Source of the DNA: SAR202 cluster bacterium
GTDB lineage: Bacteria; Chloroflexota; Dehalococcoidia; Lucifugimonadales; UBA3495
Direction of reading: 5' to 3'
Length of the DNA stretch: 63,451 nucleotides
Assembly: GCA_016872385.1 (NCBI GenBank)
Contig: VGZV01000009.1
Coordinates: 1 to 63,451, forward strand
Shown one piece after another: positions 7,415 to 15,623 of the stretch. Both the position numbers and the translations under genes were made by a program. The notes under the pieces were generated by a model that saw nothing but the letters and a program-made list of their open reading frames with translations, did not search any database and was not told the origin of the DNA. Position 1 is the first letter of the stretch. Each line of letters opens with the position of its first letter.

Positions 7415-8497
7415 ATGACCGGCGACAATACAGGCAACGTAGCGGCCAGCCGCATTGCCAGCCCTGCCCTCCCCGCCATCTTCTCCCGCTACAAGCGATG
7501 GGTAGAGCAGGAGCTTGCCTGTGCGGTTCCCGGCACCCCAGGATTTGAACTGCACACCGTCCTGCGCTACCACCTGGGGTGGGTTGACCGCCACGGCACT
7601 CCAGCCGCGGAGCCGGTGTCCCAGGGCAAGGCCCTGCGCCCCACTTTATGTCTCTTTGCCTGCGAAGCCCTGGGCGGCGACCCTTCCCGCGCCGGGCCAG
7701 CCGCCGCGGCCCTGGAGTTGATTCACAACTTCTCCCTCCTCCATGACGACATTCAAGACCGGGACCTGGAACGCCGCCACCAGGCCACGGCCTGGTCCGT
7801 GTGGGGTGAACCCAAAGCCCTGGTGGCAGGCAACGCCATGCAATGCCTGGGCGACCTGGCCATGCTGTCCACTACTCGCTACGGCGTGGCAGCGGAAACC
7901 GCCCTCAGCGTGTCCCACCGGCTGACGGAGAGCTACCTGGAGATGATTGAGGGCCAGTGCCTGGACCTGGACTTTGAGTCCCGCACGGCTATAACCACCC
8001 AGGACTATCTGCACATGATTGCCTGCAAGACTGGGGCGCTAATCCGCTGTTCCCTGGAGGCAGGCGCCGCCCTGGGTGCTGATGACCCAGCCGCCGCCGC
8101 TGCCTTTGCCCGGTTTGGGGTCTATCTGGGCCGGGTGTTCCAGGTGCGGGACGATTATCTGGGCATCTGGGGCGACCAGGGCACTACCGGCAAGGCCGTG
8201 GGCAACGACATCCGGCGCCGCAAGAAGTCCTTCCCCGTGGTCTATGGGTTGGAACATGCCGCAGACCTGGCCCGCCGCCGGATGCTGGACATCTACAAAC
8301 AGGAACAGTTAAGCGAAGCTGACGTGGCGGAAGTGCTGGAAGTGCTGGAAGAGTCAGGCGCTCCCCAGACTTCGCAGCAGCTGACCCTGGAGAACGCGGG
8401 CCGGGCCCTTCAAGAGTTGTCTGCCATGACTTTGCCCCCCTGGGCGCGGGCCGAGGCAGAGCAGTTGGTGGACTTCCTGGCCCGGCGCGAGTTCTGA
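7415..8497 (+). CDS. polyprenyl (farnesyl/geranylgeranyl) diphosphate synthase
   Basis: 360 aa. It condenses isopentenyl diphosphate with allylic diphosphates. First Asp-rich motif LLHDDIQDRDLERR (Asp111, 112, 115), preceded by GKALRPTLCLF, and second motif QVRDDYLGIWGD (Asp246, 247), with KKSFPVVYGL after it. The ATG at 7415 is preceded by AAGGGTG and replaces a longer upstream frame that is not family-like. As the first gene of the hopanoid cluster it most likely makes the C15 substrate for squalene synthesis by HpnC/HpnD, although chain length cannot be fixed from sequence alone. Confidence 0.9.
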   Translation: MTGDNTGNVAASRIASPALPAIFSRYKRWVEQELACAVPGTPGFELHTVLRYHLGWVDRHGTPAAEPVSQGKALRPTLCLFACEALGGDPSRAGPAAAALELIHNFSLLHDDIQDRDLERRHQATAWSVWGEPKALVAGNAMQCLGDLAMLSTTRYGVAAETALSVSHRLTESYLEMIEGQCLDLDFESRTAITTQDYLHMIACKTGALIRCSLEAGAALGADDPAAAAAFARFGVYLGRVFQVRDDYLGIWGDQGTTGKAVGNDIRRRKKSFPVVYGLEHAADLARRRMLDIYKQEQLSEADVAEVLEVLEESGAPQTSQQLTLENAGRALQELSAMTLPPWARAEAEQLVDFLARREF

Positions 8498-8524
8498 GAG
8501 CCTGTGTGTAAAGTATGTACTCAT

Positions 8525-8611
8525 GGTTCGACAAGCTCATCCTTCAGCCGAAGGACTCACCATGAGCGGGCAAAAACCGCTCGCCCTGAGGTTGTCGAAG
8601 GGCGCAGAGGA
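8525..8611. repeat. dispersed GCTCACC/GTCGAAGG repeat
   Basis: GGTTCGACAAGCTCATCC followed by GACTCACCATGAGCGG and CCCTGAGGTTGTCGAAGGGC. Same family as 3385-3467 and 15521-15599. It fills most of the gap between the polyprenyl synthase and hpnH. Confidence 0.7.
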
Positions 8612-8651
8612 ACATATTTCCGGACTTTTAACGCAAGCTCTGAGGCAGAAC

Positions 8652-9695
8652 ATGGCGAAAAAGGCAAAACGGCCGGTGGAGCTGTCCCTCCGCCTGGCCT
8701 GGTACATGGTAAAGAACCGGCTGCAAAGGCGGCGCAGGTTTCCATTGGTCACTATGCTGGAGCCGCTGGAGATGTGCAACCTGGCCTGCGTGGGCTGCGG
8801 GCGTATCCGGGAGTACCGCCCCGTCATTGACCGCATTATGCCGGTGGACGCGGCTCTGGCGGCGGTCAAAGAGTCGGGGGCGCCCATCGTGTCCATCGCC
8901 GGCGGTGAGCCTACCATCCATCCCAAAATTGACGAAATCATCAACCAACTGGTGGCGCAGAAATACTTTGTCTATTGCTGCACCAATGCCCTCCTGCTGG
9001 AGCGGGTGCTGCCCAAGGTGCCGCCCTCCAAGTATTTTTGTTGGGTTGTGCACCTGGACGGTATGGAGGCCCGGCACGACGAGTCGGTGGCCCGGCAGGG
9101 CGTGTTCCAGAAGGCAGTTAAAGGCATAGAGCTGGCCCTGAGCCAGGGCTACCGCGTCTGCACCAACACTACGGTGTTCCGCAACAGCGATGTGGAAGAC
9201 CTGCGGGAGATGTTCAGGTTTGCCGGAAACCTGGGAGTGGAAGGGTCCATGATCTCTCCAGGCTACGACTTCAAGGACGCCCCGGACCAGGACCTGTTCC
9301 TGACGCGCAACGAATCCCGCCGGGTGTTCCGGGACCTGCTGGACCCGGCCAAGACCGCGGGAATGCGCTTTTACAATAACCCCCTGTACCTGAACTTTTT
9401 GCGGGGCGGCCGGGAGTACCAGTGCACCGCCTGGTCCAACCCCACCTACACGGTGCTGGGCTGGCGCAAGCCCTGCTATCCCCTGGCGGACAGCCACGCC
9501 CAGGACGTCAACGAGTTGTTCCAAGACAGCCTGTGGGAGAAATATGGCGTGGGCAAAGACCCCCGCTGCGCCAACTGCATGATGCACTGCGGCTTTGAGT
9601 CCGCCACCATCTTTCAGGCGGTGTCCACCCCCAGGGACTGGGTTACCCTTATCAAGTCCGGGGCTGCCCACAAGGGCGGCCTCAGCGTGGGTTAA
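8652..9695 (+). CDS. hpnH: adenosyl-hopene transferase HpnH (radical SAM)
   Basis: 347 aa. HpnH joins a 5'-deoxyadenosyl group to diploptene/hopene to give adenosylhopane, the first step of extended hopanoids. The cluster-binding CNLACVGCG supplies Cys42, Cys46 and Cys49; SIAGGEPTIHP is the SAM-binding GGE-type motif. The Cys-rich C-terminal part (KDPRCANCMMHCGFE) and WVVHLDGM are also characteristic. ATG 8652 (MAKKAKRPVE) is chosen because upstream codons come from a repeat. hpnG and hpnA follow directly. Confidence 0.93.
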   Translation: MAKKAKRPVELSLRLAWYMVKNRLQRRRRFPLVTMLEPLEMCNLACVGCGRIREYRPVIDRIMPVDAALAAVKESGAPIVSIAGGEPTIHPKIDEIINQLVAQKYFVYCCTNALLLERVLPKVPPSKYFCWVVHLDGMEARHDESVARQGVFQKAVKGIELALSQGYRVCTNTTVFRNSDVEDLREMFRFAGNLGVEGSMISPGYDFKDAPDQDLFLTRNESRRVFRDLLDPAKTAGMRFYNNPLYLNFLRGGREYQCTAWSNPTYTVLGWRKPCYPLADSHAQDVNELFQDSLWEKYGVGKDPRCANCMMHCGFESATIFQAVSTPRDWVTLIKSGAAHKGGLSVG

Positions 9696-9708
9696 GCGGG
9701 CCTGGGCT

Positions 9709-10488
9709 ATGCTCATGGTGGTGGCTCCCCTGGAGCAGGAACTGGCGGGCCTGCGGCGCGCCTTGCGGCCCACCCGGTGGGGCGTGCAGCGCCAGCCCCT
9801 TTCGGTGCCCCTGGAGATGCACGTGGTGGGTGTAGGCCAGGCCGCCGCCCAGCGAGTCAGCCAACTTCTGGCGGCGTGGCGGCCCAGGCCTGCACCCTTG
9901 CGCCACCGGCTGGACGGCCTGGTGCTGCTGGGCTTTGCCGGGGCATTGTCCGATGCTGTGGGCACCGGCGACTTGATTTTGTCCAGCCGCTACTACCGGG
10001 AGGGGCTACGGGATTTTGCCCAGCCTGACCTGCGGATGTGGCGGGATGCGGTGGAGGCAATGCGCCAGTCCAACCAGCGGATGTCTCAACTGGACTCGGT
10101 CACCGTGGCGCGCCTGGTCACAGCCCCAGAAGAACGGTGTTCGCTGGCGCATCAGTACGGCGCGGCCACCGTGAACATGGAGGACTACTGGTTGGCCCGC
10201 GCTGCTGCCGAGGCGGGCGTGCCCTTTCTGTCGGCCCGGGCGGTGCTGGACAATTCCACCCAGCGGCTGCCTGCCTATTTACCGGACCTGGTTGGGTCTT
10301 CCAGCCGGGCGGCCCTGGCGCTGGCCTGCAAGCCCTGGCGCGTGCCCGCGGCGTTGAGGATAGCTCGCCAGTCGCAGATAGCCTCGGCAACTCTGGTGCG
10401 CTTTGCACTTGCCTTTGAGCGGCATTTGTCCTCTTTAGCCCCCCTTTCGCAAAGGGGGGTTGGGGGGATTTCCGCCCGGATTAACTAA
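9709..10488 (+). CDS. hpnG: HpnG-like nucleoside phosphorylase (adenosylhopane adenine removal)
   Basis: 259 aa of the MTA/SAH nucleosidase fold: MVVAPLEQELAGLRRAL, VGVGQAAAQRVSQ, LVLLGFAGALSDAVGTGDL, ATVNMEDYWLARAAAEAGV with the purine/ribose-binding Met-Glu, and RAVLDNSTQRLP. In hopanoid producers HpnG removes adenine from adenosylhopane, giving (phospho)ribosylhopane. Position directly after hpnH supports this. The last 20 or so residues (APLSQRGVGGISARIN) are encoded by a dispersed hairpin repeat, so the natural C-terminus has been altered. Confidence 0.85.
   Translation: MLMVVAPLEQELAGLRRALRPTRWGVQRQPLSVPLEMHVVGVGQAAAQRVSQLLAAWRPRPAPLRHRLDGLVLLGFAGALSDAVGTGDLILSSRYYREGLRDFAQPDLRMWRDAVEAMRQSNQRMSQLDSVTVARLVTAPEERCSLAHQYGAATVNMEDYWLARAAAEAGVPFLSARAVLDNSTQRLPAYLPDLVGSSSRAALALACKPWRVPAALRIARQSQIASATLVRFALAFERHLSSLAPLSQRGVGGISARIN
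10439..10459. repeat. C6T3/A3G6 hairpin repeat inside hpnG 3' end
   Basis: Perfect inverted repeat CCCCCCTTT-CGC-AAAGGGGGG. It is translated as part of the HpnG tail. Related to the palindrome at 5712-5731. It could also slow transcription between hpnG and hpnA. Confidence 0.6.
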
Positions 10489-10500
10489 CCCTCGGGGAAT

Positions 10501-11493
10501 ATGCAAGTCCTGGTTACTGGCGCCACCGGGTTTATTGGCGGCAACCTGGCCCGCCTGTTGGTGGAGCGCGGGTATCGGGTGCGCGCTCTGGTCCGGCCCG
10601 GCAGCCGGACCTTAACAATTGACGGGACTCCAGTGGAGACCGTGCCGGGGGACATCCTGGATGGGGACTCGGTGCGGCAGGCAATGGCAGGCTGCCAGGC
10701 GGTGTTCCACTGCGCCGCCGCCTACACCTTCTGGGCCGCTGACCCACGAAGCATCTACCGCACCAACGTGGCAGGCACGGCAACTGTCCTGGAGGCGGCG
10801 CGGGTGGCCGGGGTGTCCAGGGTGGTCTATACTAGCACCGTCTCGACCATAGGACTGCCCAGCCATGGCCTGGGAGATGAGGACACCCAGGTGACCCCAC
10901 GCTACCTGGTGGGACACTATAAAAAGTCCAAGTACCAGGCGGAGCAGCTGGCCCTGGCCCAGGCGGCCCAGGGTTCGCCCGTGGTGGTGGTGAATCCCAC
11001 CACCCCCGTAGGCCCCTGGGATGTGCGCCCTACCCCCACGGGGGGCATGGTGCTGGACTTTTTGCTGGGCCGGATTCCGGCCTACGTGGGCACCGGCATG
11101 AACCTGGTGGATGTGGCCGATGTGGCGGAGGGTCATATTCTGGCCTTGGAAAAGGGGCAGCCCGGCCAGCGGTACTTGTTGGGCTGCCGGAACGTAACGC
11201 TAAAAGAGATGTTTGCAATGCTCCAGGGGATTACAGGTAAACGAGCGCCGCAATTCAAGGCCCCCTTCTGGCTGGCGCTGGCTGCGGGATACCTGGACAA
11301 CCTGGTGGAAGGGCAGTTGTTGCGCAGGGAGCCGCGCATACCCCTGGAAGGACTGAAAGTAGCCCGGCAACCCATGTACGTAACTTGCCAAAAGGCTGTC
11401 ACTCAACTGGGCCTGCCCCAGAGTCCCGTGGAACCTGCCCTGGAACGGGCGGTGCGCTGGTTCACCGATTACGGGTACACGCGAGGCAAGTAG
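10501..11493 (+). CDS. hpnA: hopanoid-associated sugar epimerase HpnA
   Basis: 330 aa extended SDR. The NAD(P) motif GATGFIGGNLARLL is at the N-terminus; the catalytic Tyr-Lys lies in HYKKSKYQAE, after TSTVSTIGLP. VVNPTTPVGPWDVRPTPTG and VDVADVAEGHILALE are typical of the HpnA group. Its exact reaction in hopanoid metabolism is not settled; it is thought to act on the sugar-like side chain. It begins 12 bases after hpnG and ends 7 bases before shc. Confidence 0.9.
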   Translation: MQVLVTGATGFIGGNLARLLVERGYRVRALVRPGSRTLTIDGTPVETVPGDILDGDSVRQAMAGCQAVFHCAAAYTFWAADPRSIYRTNVAGTATVLEAARVAGVSRVVYTSTVSTIGLPSHGLGDEDTQVTPRYLVGHYKKSKYQAEQLALAQAAQGSPVVVVNPTTPVGPWDVRPTPTGGMVLDFLLGRIPAYVGTGMNLVDVADVAEGHILALEKGQPGQRYLLGCRNVTLKEMFAMLQGITGKRAPQFKAPFWLALAAGYLDNLVEGQLLRREPRIPLEGLKVARQPMYVTCQKAVTQLGLPQSPVEPALERAVRWFTDYGYTRGK

Positions 11494-11500
11494 CATAGCT

Positions 11501-13726
11501 ATGGCGGAACTCAAGCGCCATCGCAAAGTCGTCTGGCCCGCCTGGGCTACCCTGGTGGGGGAGCGTCTGGCAATTTCCCGGAGAGCTGTCCGGGATGCCG
11601 TAACTGCGCCTTCCCATTCCCCTGCCAAGCCGGTTGGCCGTCCTGCAGTACCACCGGTATCCCCTGAAGCGCCAATTCCCCTGGACAAGCAGGTGGACAA
11701 GGCTGTCCAGCTTTCCCAAGAATACTTCCGGCGCAGCCAGCACCCCGGCGGTTATTGGTGGGCAGAGCTGGAATCCAATAACACCATGGAGGCCGAGTAT
11801 CTCATGCTGTCCTGGTTCCTGGGCCGTGTGGACCGGGAACGCTGGCGTAAAATGACCAACTACCTGTTGGACCGGCAGCGGGGCGACGGCTCCTGGGCGC
11901 TTTACTACGATGCCCCCGGCGACCTGAGCACCACCATCGAGTGTTACTTTGCCCTGAAGCTGGCGGGCCTGCCTGCGGATTCCGATGCTCTGGCGCGGGC
12001 GCGCCAGTTCATCCTGTCCAAAGGCGGCGTGCCCAAGGCCCGCGTTTTCACCAAGTTCTGGCTGGCGCTCTTCGGCCAATGGGAGTGGGATGGCCTGCCC
12101 CATATGCCGCCGGAGATGATTTTCCTGCCTTCCTGGTTCCCGCTGAACATCTATGAGTTCTCCAGTTGGGCGCGGGCTACCCTGGTGCCCCTGTTGCTGG
12201 TCATGGCCCGCTGCCCGGTCTGTTCTATCCCCCAGTGGGCCTGTATTGATGAACTGTACCCCGCGCCGCGGGAGGATACTGAATACTCGCTGCCCCGGCC
12301 TGCGGGCGGCCCAGGCTGGGCCAGGTTCTTCCGCGTCCTGGACTCCCTGGCGGGCCTGTATGACAAACAGCCTCTTCACCCTTTCCGCAAGTCGGCGGAG
12401 CGGAAGATTGTGGACTGGATAGTGGAGCACCAGGAGGCCGATGGTTCCTGGGGCGGCATCCAGCCGCCTTGGGTCTATTCCCTCATCGCCCTGCATGTCA
12501 TGGGTTTCCCGGCGGACCACCCTGTCATGGCTAAAGGCTGGCACGGCTTTGACAACGGGTACATCCTGGAGGGCGAAGATGCCTGTAGCCTCCAGGGGTG
12601 CATCTCGCCTGTCTGGGATACCTGCCTGGTGCAGGAGGCGCTGGTGGAATCCGGCATATCAGGTTTAGACCCGGCGCTCCAGCGGTCCAATTCCTGGCTG
12701 CTGGGCCAGCAGGTGCTGGTTGGCGGCGATTGGCAAGTGCGGGCGAAAAATACTCCCCCGGGGGGCTGGCCCTTTGAATTCCACAACAACTTCTACCCTG
12801 ATATTGATGACACCGCTGAGGTAGTTATAGCCTTGGCCCAAGTCCCGGTGTCCGGCGCCCATGAGCTGGAACGCCAGGCGGCCATTGAGCGGGCGGTGGT
12901 CTGGCTGCTGGGTATGCAGAGCCGCAACGGCGGATGGGCGTCCTTTGACAAGGACAACACCCGTCGCTACGTATCCAAGATACCCTTCTGCGACTTTGGC
13001 GAGCTTCTTGACCCGCCCAGCGCCGACGTCACCTCCCACGTGCTGGAGATGTTCGGGCGGCTCGGCTACTCTCGCGACCTGCCTCCCCTGCGCCGGGCTT
13101 ATGACTACCTGCGGCGGGAGCAGGAGCCGGACGGGTCCTGGTTTGGCCGCTGGGGCGTTAACCACCTTTATGGCTTGGGGGCCGTATTGCCTGCCCTGGA
13201 AGCCATCGGCGAAGATATGTCTCAGCCATATGTCCGCAAAGCAGTGGACTGGCTGGTGGCCCACCAGAACGCCAATGGCGGCTGGGGAGAAAGTTGCGCC
13301 TCTTATGTCAATCCCAACTGGCGCGGACGGGGCATGAGCACCCCATCCCAAACCGCCTGGGCGCTGCTGGCGTTGCTGGCGGCGGGCGAGGTTGACCATT
13401 CCGCCACCCGGCGGGGCGTGCGGTTCCTGGTGGATACCCAGCTTGCTGGCGGCGATTGGGATGAGGCATACTTCACCGGCGCCGGGTTCCCTGGATATGG
13501 AGTGGGGGAACGGCTGAAGAACATTCCCGAACCGGGACAACGGGGCTACCAGGACTTGGACATGTCTGCTGGATTTATGATTAACTATCATCTCTATCGC
13601 AACTGCTGGCCGCTGCTGGCCCTGGGCCGCTACCGGCGTTTGGCATTGCAGCGCCGGCAGAGTCCGGAACCAAGGGCAGCGCAGTGGGGACAAAAATCAG
13701 CTATACTGGCCCCACAGGCGAGATAA
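11501..13726 (+). CDS. shc: squalene-hopene cyclase
   Basis: 741 aa, longer than the usual 630-690 because of a roughly 60-residue basic/proline-rich N-terminal extension. It cyclises squalene to hopene/hopanol at the membrane. The catalytic DIDDTA motif begins at Asp434. Many QW-type repeats are visible (GDGSWALYY, EADGSWGGIQPPWVY, QSRNGGWASF, EPDGSWFGRWG, NANGGWGES, AGGDWDEAYFTG). The C-terminal GMSTPSQTAWALLAL and FMINYHLYRNCWPLLALGRY are also conserved. It sits at the centre of the hpn cluster. Confidence 0.96.
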   Translation: MAELKRHRKVVWPAWATLVGERLAISRRAVRDAVTAPSHSPAKPVGRPAVPPVSPEAPIPLDKQVDKAVQLSQEYFRRSQHPGGYWWAELESNNTMEAEYLMLSWFLGRVDRERWRKMTNYLLDRQRGDGSWALYYDAPGDLSTTIECYFALKLAGLPADSDALARARQFILSKGGVPKARVFTKFWLALFGQWEWDGLPHMPPEMIFLPSWFPLNIYEFSSWARATLVPLLLVMARCPVCSIPQWACIDELYPAPREDTEYSLPRPAGGPGWARFFRVLDSLAGLYDKQPLHPFRKSAERKIVDWIVEHQEADGSWGGIQPPWVYSLIALHVMGFPADHPVMAKGWHGFDNGYILEGEDACSLQGCISPVWDTCLVQEALVESGISGLDPALQRSNSWLLGQQVLVGGDWQVRAKNTPPGGWPFEFHNNFYPDIDDTAEVVIALAQVPVSGAHELERQAAIERAVVWLLGMQSRNGGWASFDKDNTRRYVSKIPFCDFGELLDPPSADVTSHVLEMFGRLGYSRDLPPLRRAYDYLRREQEPDGSWFGRWGVNHLYGLGAVLPALEAIGEDMSQPYVRKAVDWLVAHQNANGGWGESCASYVNPNWRGRGMSTPSQTAWALLALLAAGEVDHSATRRGVRFLVDTQLAGGDWDEAYFTGAGFPGYGVGERLKNIPEPGQRGYQDLDMSAGFMINYHLYRNCWPLLALGRYRRLALQRRQSPEPRAAQWGQKSAILAPQAR

Positions 13727-13727
13727 A

Positions 13728-14171
13728 ATGAAAGCCAAGTCTTTTTGTCTCAGGTTAAACACCGAGACGGCGCCCCAATTTATTGACATAACGGACTGGG
13801 TCTGTAACTGTGTCAAGGAATCCTGTGTCGCCAATGGGTTTGTGGTGGTCTATTCCAAGCACACCACAGCTTCGGTACGGATTAACGAGAATGAGCCGCT
13901 GCTTTTGAAGGACATGGCCGACTTTCTGGAGCGCATCCTGCCGCGACAGGGTGAGTACCAGCACAACAATTTTGATGTCCGCACAGTCAATATGAACCCG
14001 GACGAGTCGCCCAACGGCCATGCCCACTTGCAGCACATGATGCTGGGCACCAGCGAGACCATCCCCTTGTTGGACGGGGCTATGCAGTTTGGCCGCTACC
14101 AGAGCATTTTCTTCATTGAACTGGACTGCGCCCGTCCCCGGGAAGTCATGGTGCAAATAGTGGGGGAGTAA
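13728..14171 (+). CDS. YjbQ/UPF0047 family protein
   Basis: 147 aa. Family marks: GFVVVYSKHTTASVRINENEP, NGHAHLQHMMLGTSETIPLLDG and GRYQSIFFIELDCARPREV. Members have a compact beta-barrel with a His cluster; E. coli YjbQ has weak thiamine-phosphate synthase activity, but the true role is open. It begins 1 base after the shc stop and 7 bases before hpnC, so it is embedded in the hopanoid operon, which is unusual for this family. Confidence 0.88.
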   Translation: MKAKSFCLRLNTETAPQFIDITDWVCNCVKESCVANGFVVVYSKHTTASVRINENEPLLLKDMADFLERILPRQGEYQHNNFDVRTVNMNPDESPNGHAHLQHMMLGTSETIPLLDGAMQFGRYQSIFFIELDCARPREVMVQIVGE

Positions 14172-14177
14172 TTCGCC

Positions 14178-15113
14178 GTGGCGCGCCACCAGGTCCTGGC
14201 GGCGGAGCGCGTCTGGACTCCTGAAGAAGCCTACCGGTATTGCGGGGAATTGTCCCGCTCCCACTACGAAAATTTTACGGTGGGATCGTTGCTCCTGCCC
14301 AGGGAAAAACGCCGCCACGTCTATGCCATTTATGCCTATTGCCGTTGGGTGGACGACTTGGGGGATGAGTACCGGCAATCTGCCGGCGGCCTCCCGGTTG
14401 GCGTTGATGAAGCCAGCCACCGGCTGGCATTGCTGGATCAGTGGCAGCGGGAACTGGAGACCTGCTATTCGGGAGCGCCGTCCCACCCAGTAACGGTGGC
14501 GCTCCGGCAGACCATCCGCACCTTTGATATCCCGCCGCAGCCGTTCCTCAAGCTGATTGACGCCAACCGCATGGACCAGTGGGTGTCCCGCTACCCCACC
14601 TACGACCAGCTGCTCCATTACTGCGACCATTCTGCCAACCCGGTGGGCCACCTGTTTCTGTACCTGTTCGGCTACCGGGACGTCCAGCGCCAGCGGCTGG
14701 CCGATGCCACCTGCACCGCATTGCAGTTGACCAATTTTTGGCAAGATGTGTCCCGGGATAAGCTTAAGGGCCGGATTTACTTGCCCCAGGAGGACATGAC
14801 GCGCTTCGGCTACCCGGAGGGCCTGCTGGCGGACGGCCAGGTTAATGATGCTTTCAGGCAGTTGATGGCTTTTGAAGTGGCCCGCACCCGCACCCTGTTC
14901 CAAGAAGGTATGGCCTTGCTGCCCCTGATTACCGGGGCCGCCAGGGTTGACGTGCGGCTGTTCACCCGCGGCGGTTTGGCGGTGCTGGATGCTATCCAGG
15001 CTCAAGGCTACAATGTGTTGGCGAAACGGCCTGTCCTATCCCGGTGGCGCAAGGCGGCTATTTTCTTATCATCCCTGCTGGCGGTGAAGCTGGCGTCCCT
15101 GCGGGGCGGGTAA
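14178..15113 (+). CDS. hpnC: hydroxysqualene synthase HpnC
   Basis: 311 aa, trans-isoprenyl diphosphate synthase fold (squalene/phytoene synthase). Motif 1 is CRWVDDLGDE (Asp59, 60, 63); motif 2 is NFWQDVSRDKLKGRIYLP. HpnC converts presqualene diphosphate to hydroxysqualene, between HpnD and HpnE. The start is GTG at 14178. The TAA stop at 15111 is the first triplet of MITE B2, so the C-terminus was probably cut or changed by that insertion. Confidence 0.92.
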   Translation: MARHQVLAAERVWTPEEAYRYCGELSRSHYENFTVGSLLLPREKRRHVYAIYAYCRWVDDLGDEYRQSAGGLPVGVDEASHRLALLDQWQRELETCYSGAPSHPVTVALRQTIRTFDIPPQPFLKLIDANRMDQWVSRYPTYDQLLHYCDHSANPVGHLFLYLFGYRDVQRQRLADATCTALQLTNFWQDVSRDKLKGRIYLPQEDMTRFGYPEGLLADGQVNDAFRQLMAFEVARTRTLFQEGMALLPLITGAARVDVRLFTRGGLAVLDAIQAQGYNVLAKRPVLSRWRKAAIFLSSLLAVKLASLRGG

Positions 15114-15241
15114 TGTATCAGTTTGCTCAAGAACTTTGCTCGTCACACCGGCGAAAGCCGGTGTCCCGAAGCTCCGCAGAATGATATTGCACTCTGGATT
15201 CCGGATTGCGCCGGAATGACGAACGGCTAATTGATACACTA
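15110..15241. mobile_element. MITE family B, copy 2, supplies the hpnC stop
   Basis: Ends TAATGTATCAGTTTGC and (minus strand) TAGTGTATCAATTAGCC. Flanks CTGCGGGGCGG (15099-15109) and CTGCAGGGTGG (15242-15252) are a decayed direct repeat (9 of 11 match). Interior ACACCGGCGAAAGCCGGTGT hairpin. The first TAA is the hpnC stop codon. Confidence 0.8.
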
Positions 15242-15341
15242 CTGCAGGGTGGCATGGATTGACAGTGCCCAACCTGGCCGTGGCCTTTGCCAGGGGAATG
15301 GGAATGACTACTTAGAGCTTGTGGGAGAATCTCCCTAGGTA

Positions 15342-15505
15342 GGCCTTGTTCCAAATGTCATTCTGAGTCCCGATGCAATCGGGACGAAGAATCTAAATTT
15401 CTGGAATTGTAGACCCTTCGTCCTTCAGCCGAAGGACTCAGGGTGACAAGAATTGGATGAAAATCGTATTCTCACAGCGAAATCATTACTTTTGGAACAA
15501 GGCCC
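15342..15505. mobile_element. MITE family A, copy 3 (164 bp)
   Basis: Perfect 14-bp inverted ends GGCCTTGTTCCAAA / TTTGGAACAAGGCC, flanked by identical CCCTAGGTA at 15333-15341 and 15506-15514. This is the clearest copy. The interior carries the TCCCGATGCAATCGGGA hairpin plus CCTTCGTCCTTCAGCCGAAG. It lies between hpnC and hpnD; with copy B2 and the adjoining repeat it accounts for nearly all of this 510-base gap. Confidence 0.92.
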
Positions 15506-15520
15506 CCTAGGTACCTTCCG

Positions 15521-15599
15521 CTCATCCTGAGCTTGTCGAAGGATGGAAGGAAGAGCGGACGCTAACTTGCCCATGGTTCGACAGGCTCACCACGAGCGG
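15521..15599. repeat. dispersed GCTCACC/GTCGAAGG repeat
   Basis: GCTCATCCTGAGCTTGTCGA and, 60 bases on, GGTTCGACAGGCTCACCACG form the inverted pair seen also at 3385-3467 and 8525-8611. It abuts the hpnD start region. Confidence 0.7.
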
Positions 15600-15623
15600 T
15601 GTTACACAGGCCCTTATTTCCTT

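Noticed and set aside
12665..13693. A 342-aa minus-strand frame opposite shc
   Set aside because: It is the antisense reading of the well-conserved shc gene in a GC-rich region and has no family features. The same holds for the other long antisense frames, for example opposite pyrG, sufD and the peroxidase gene.
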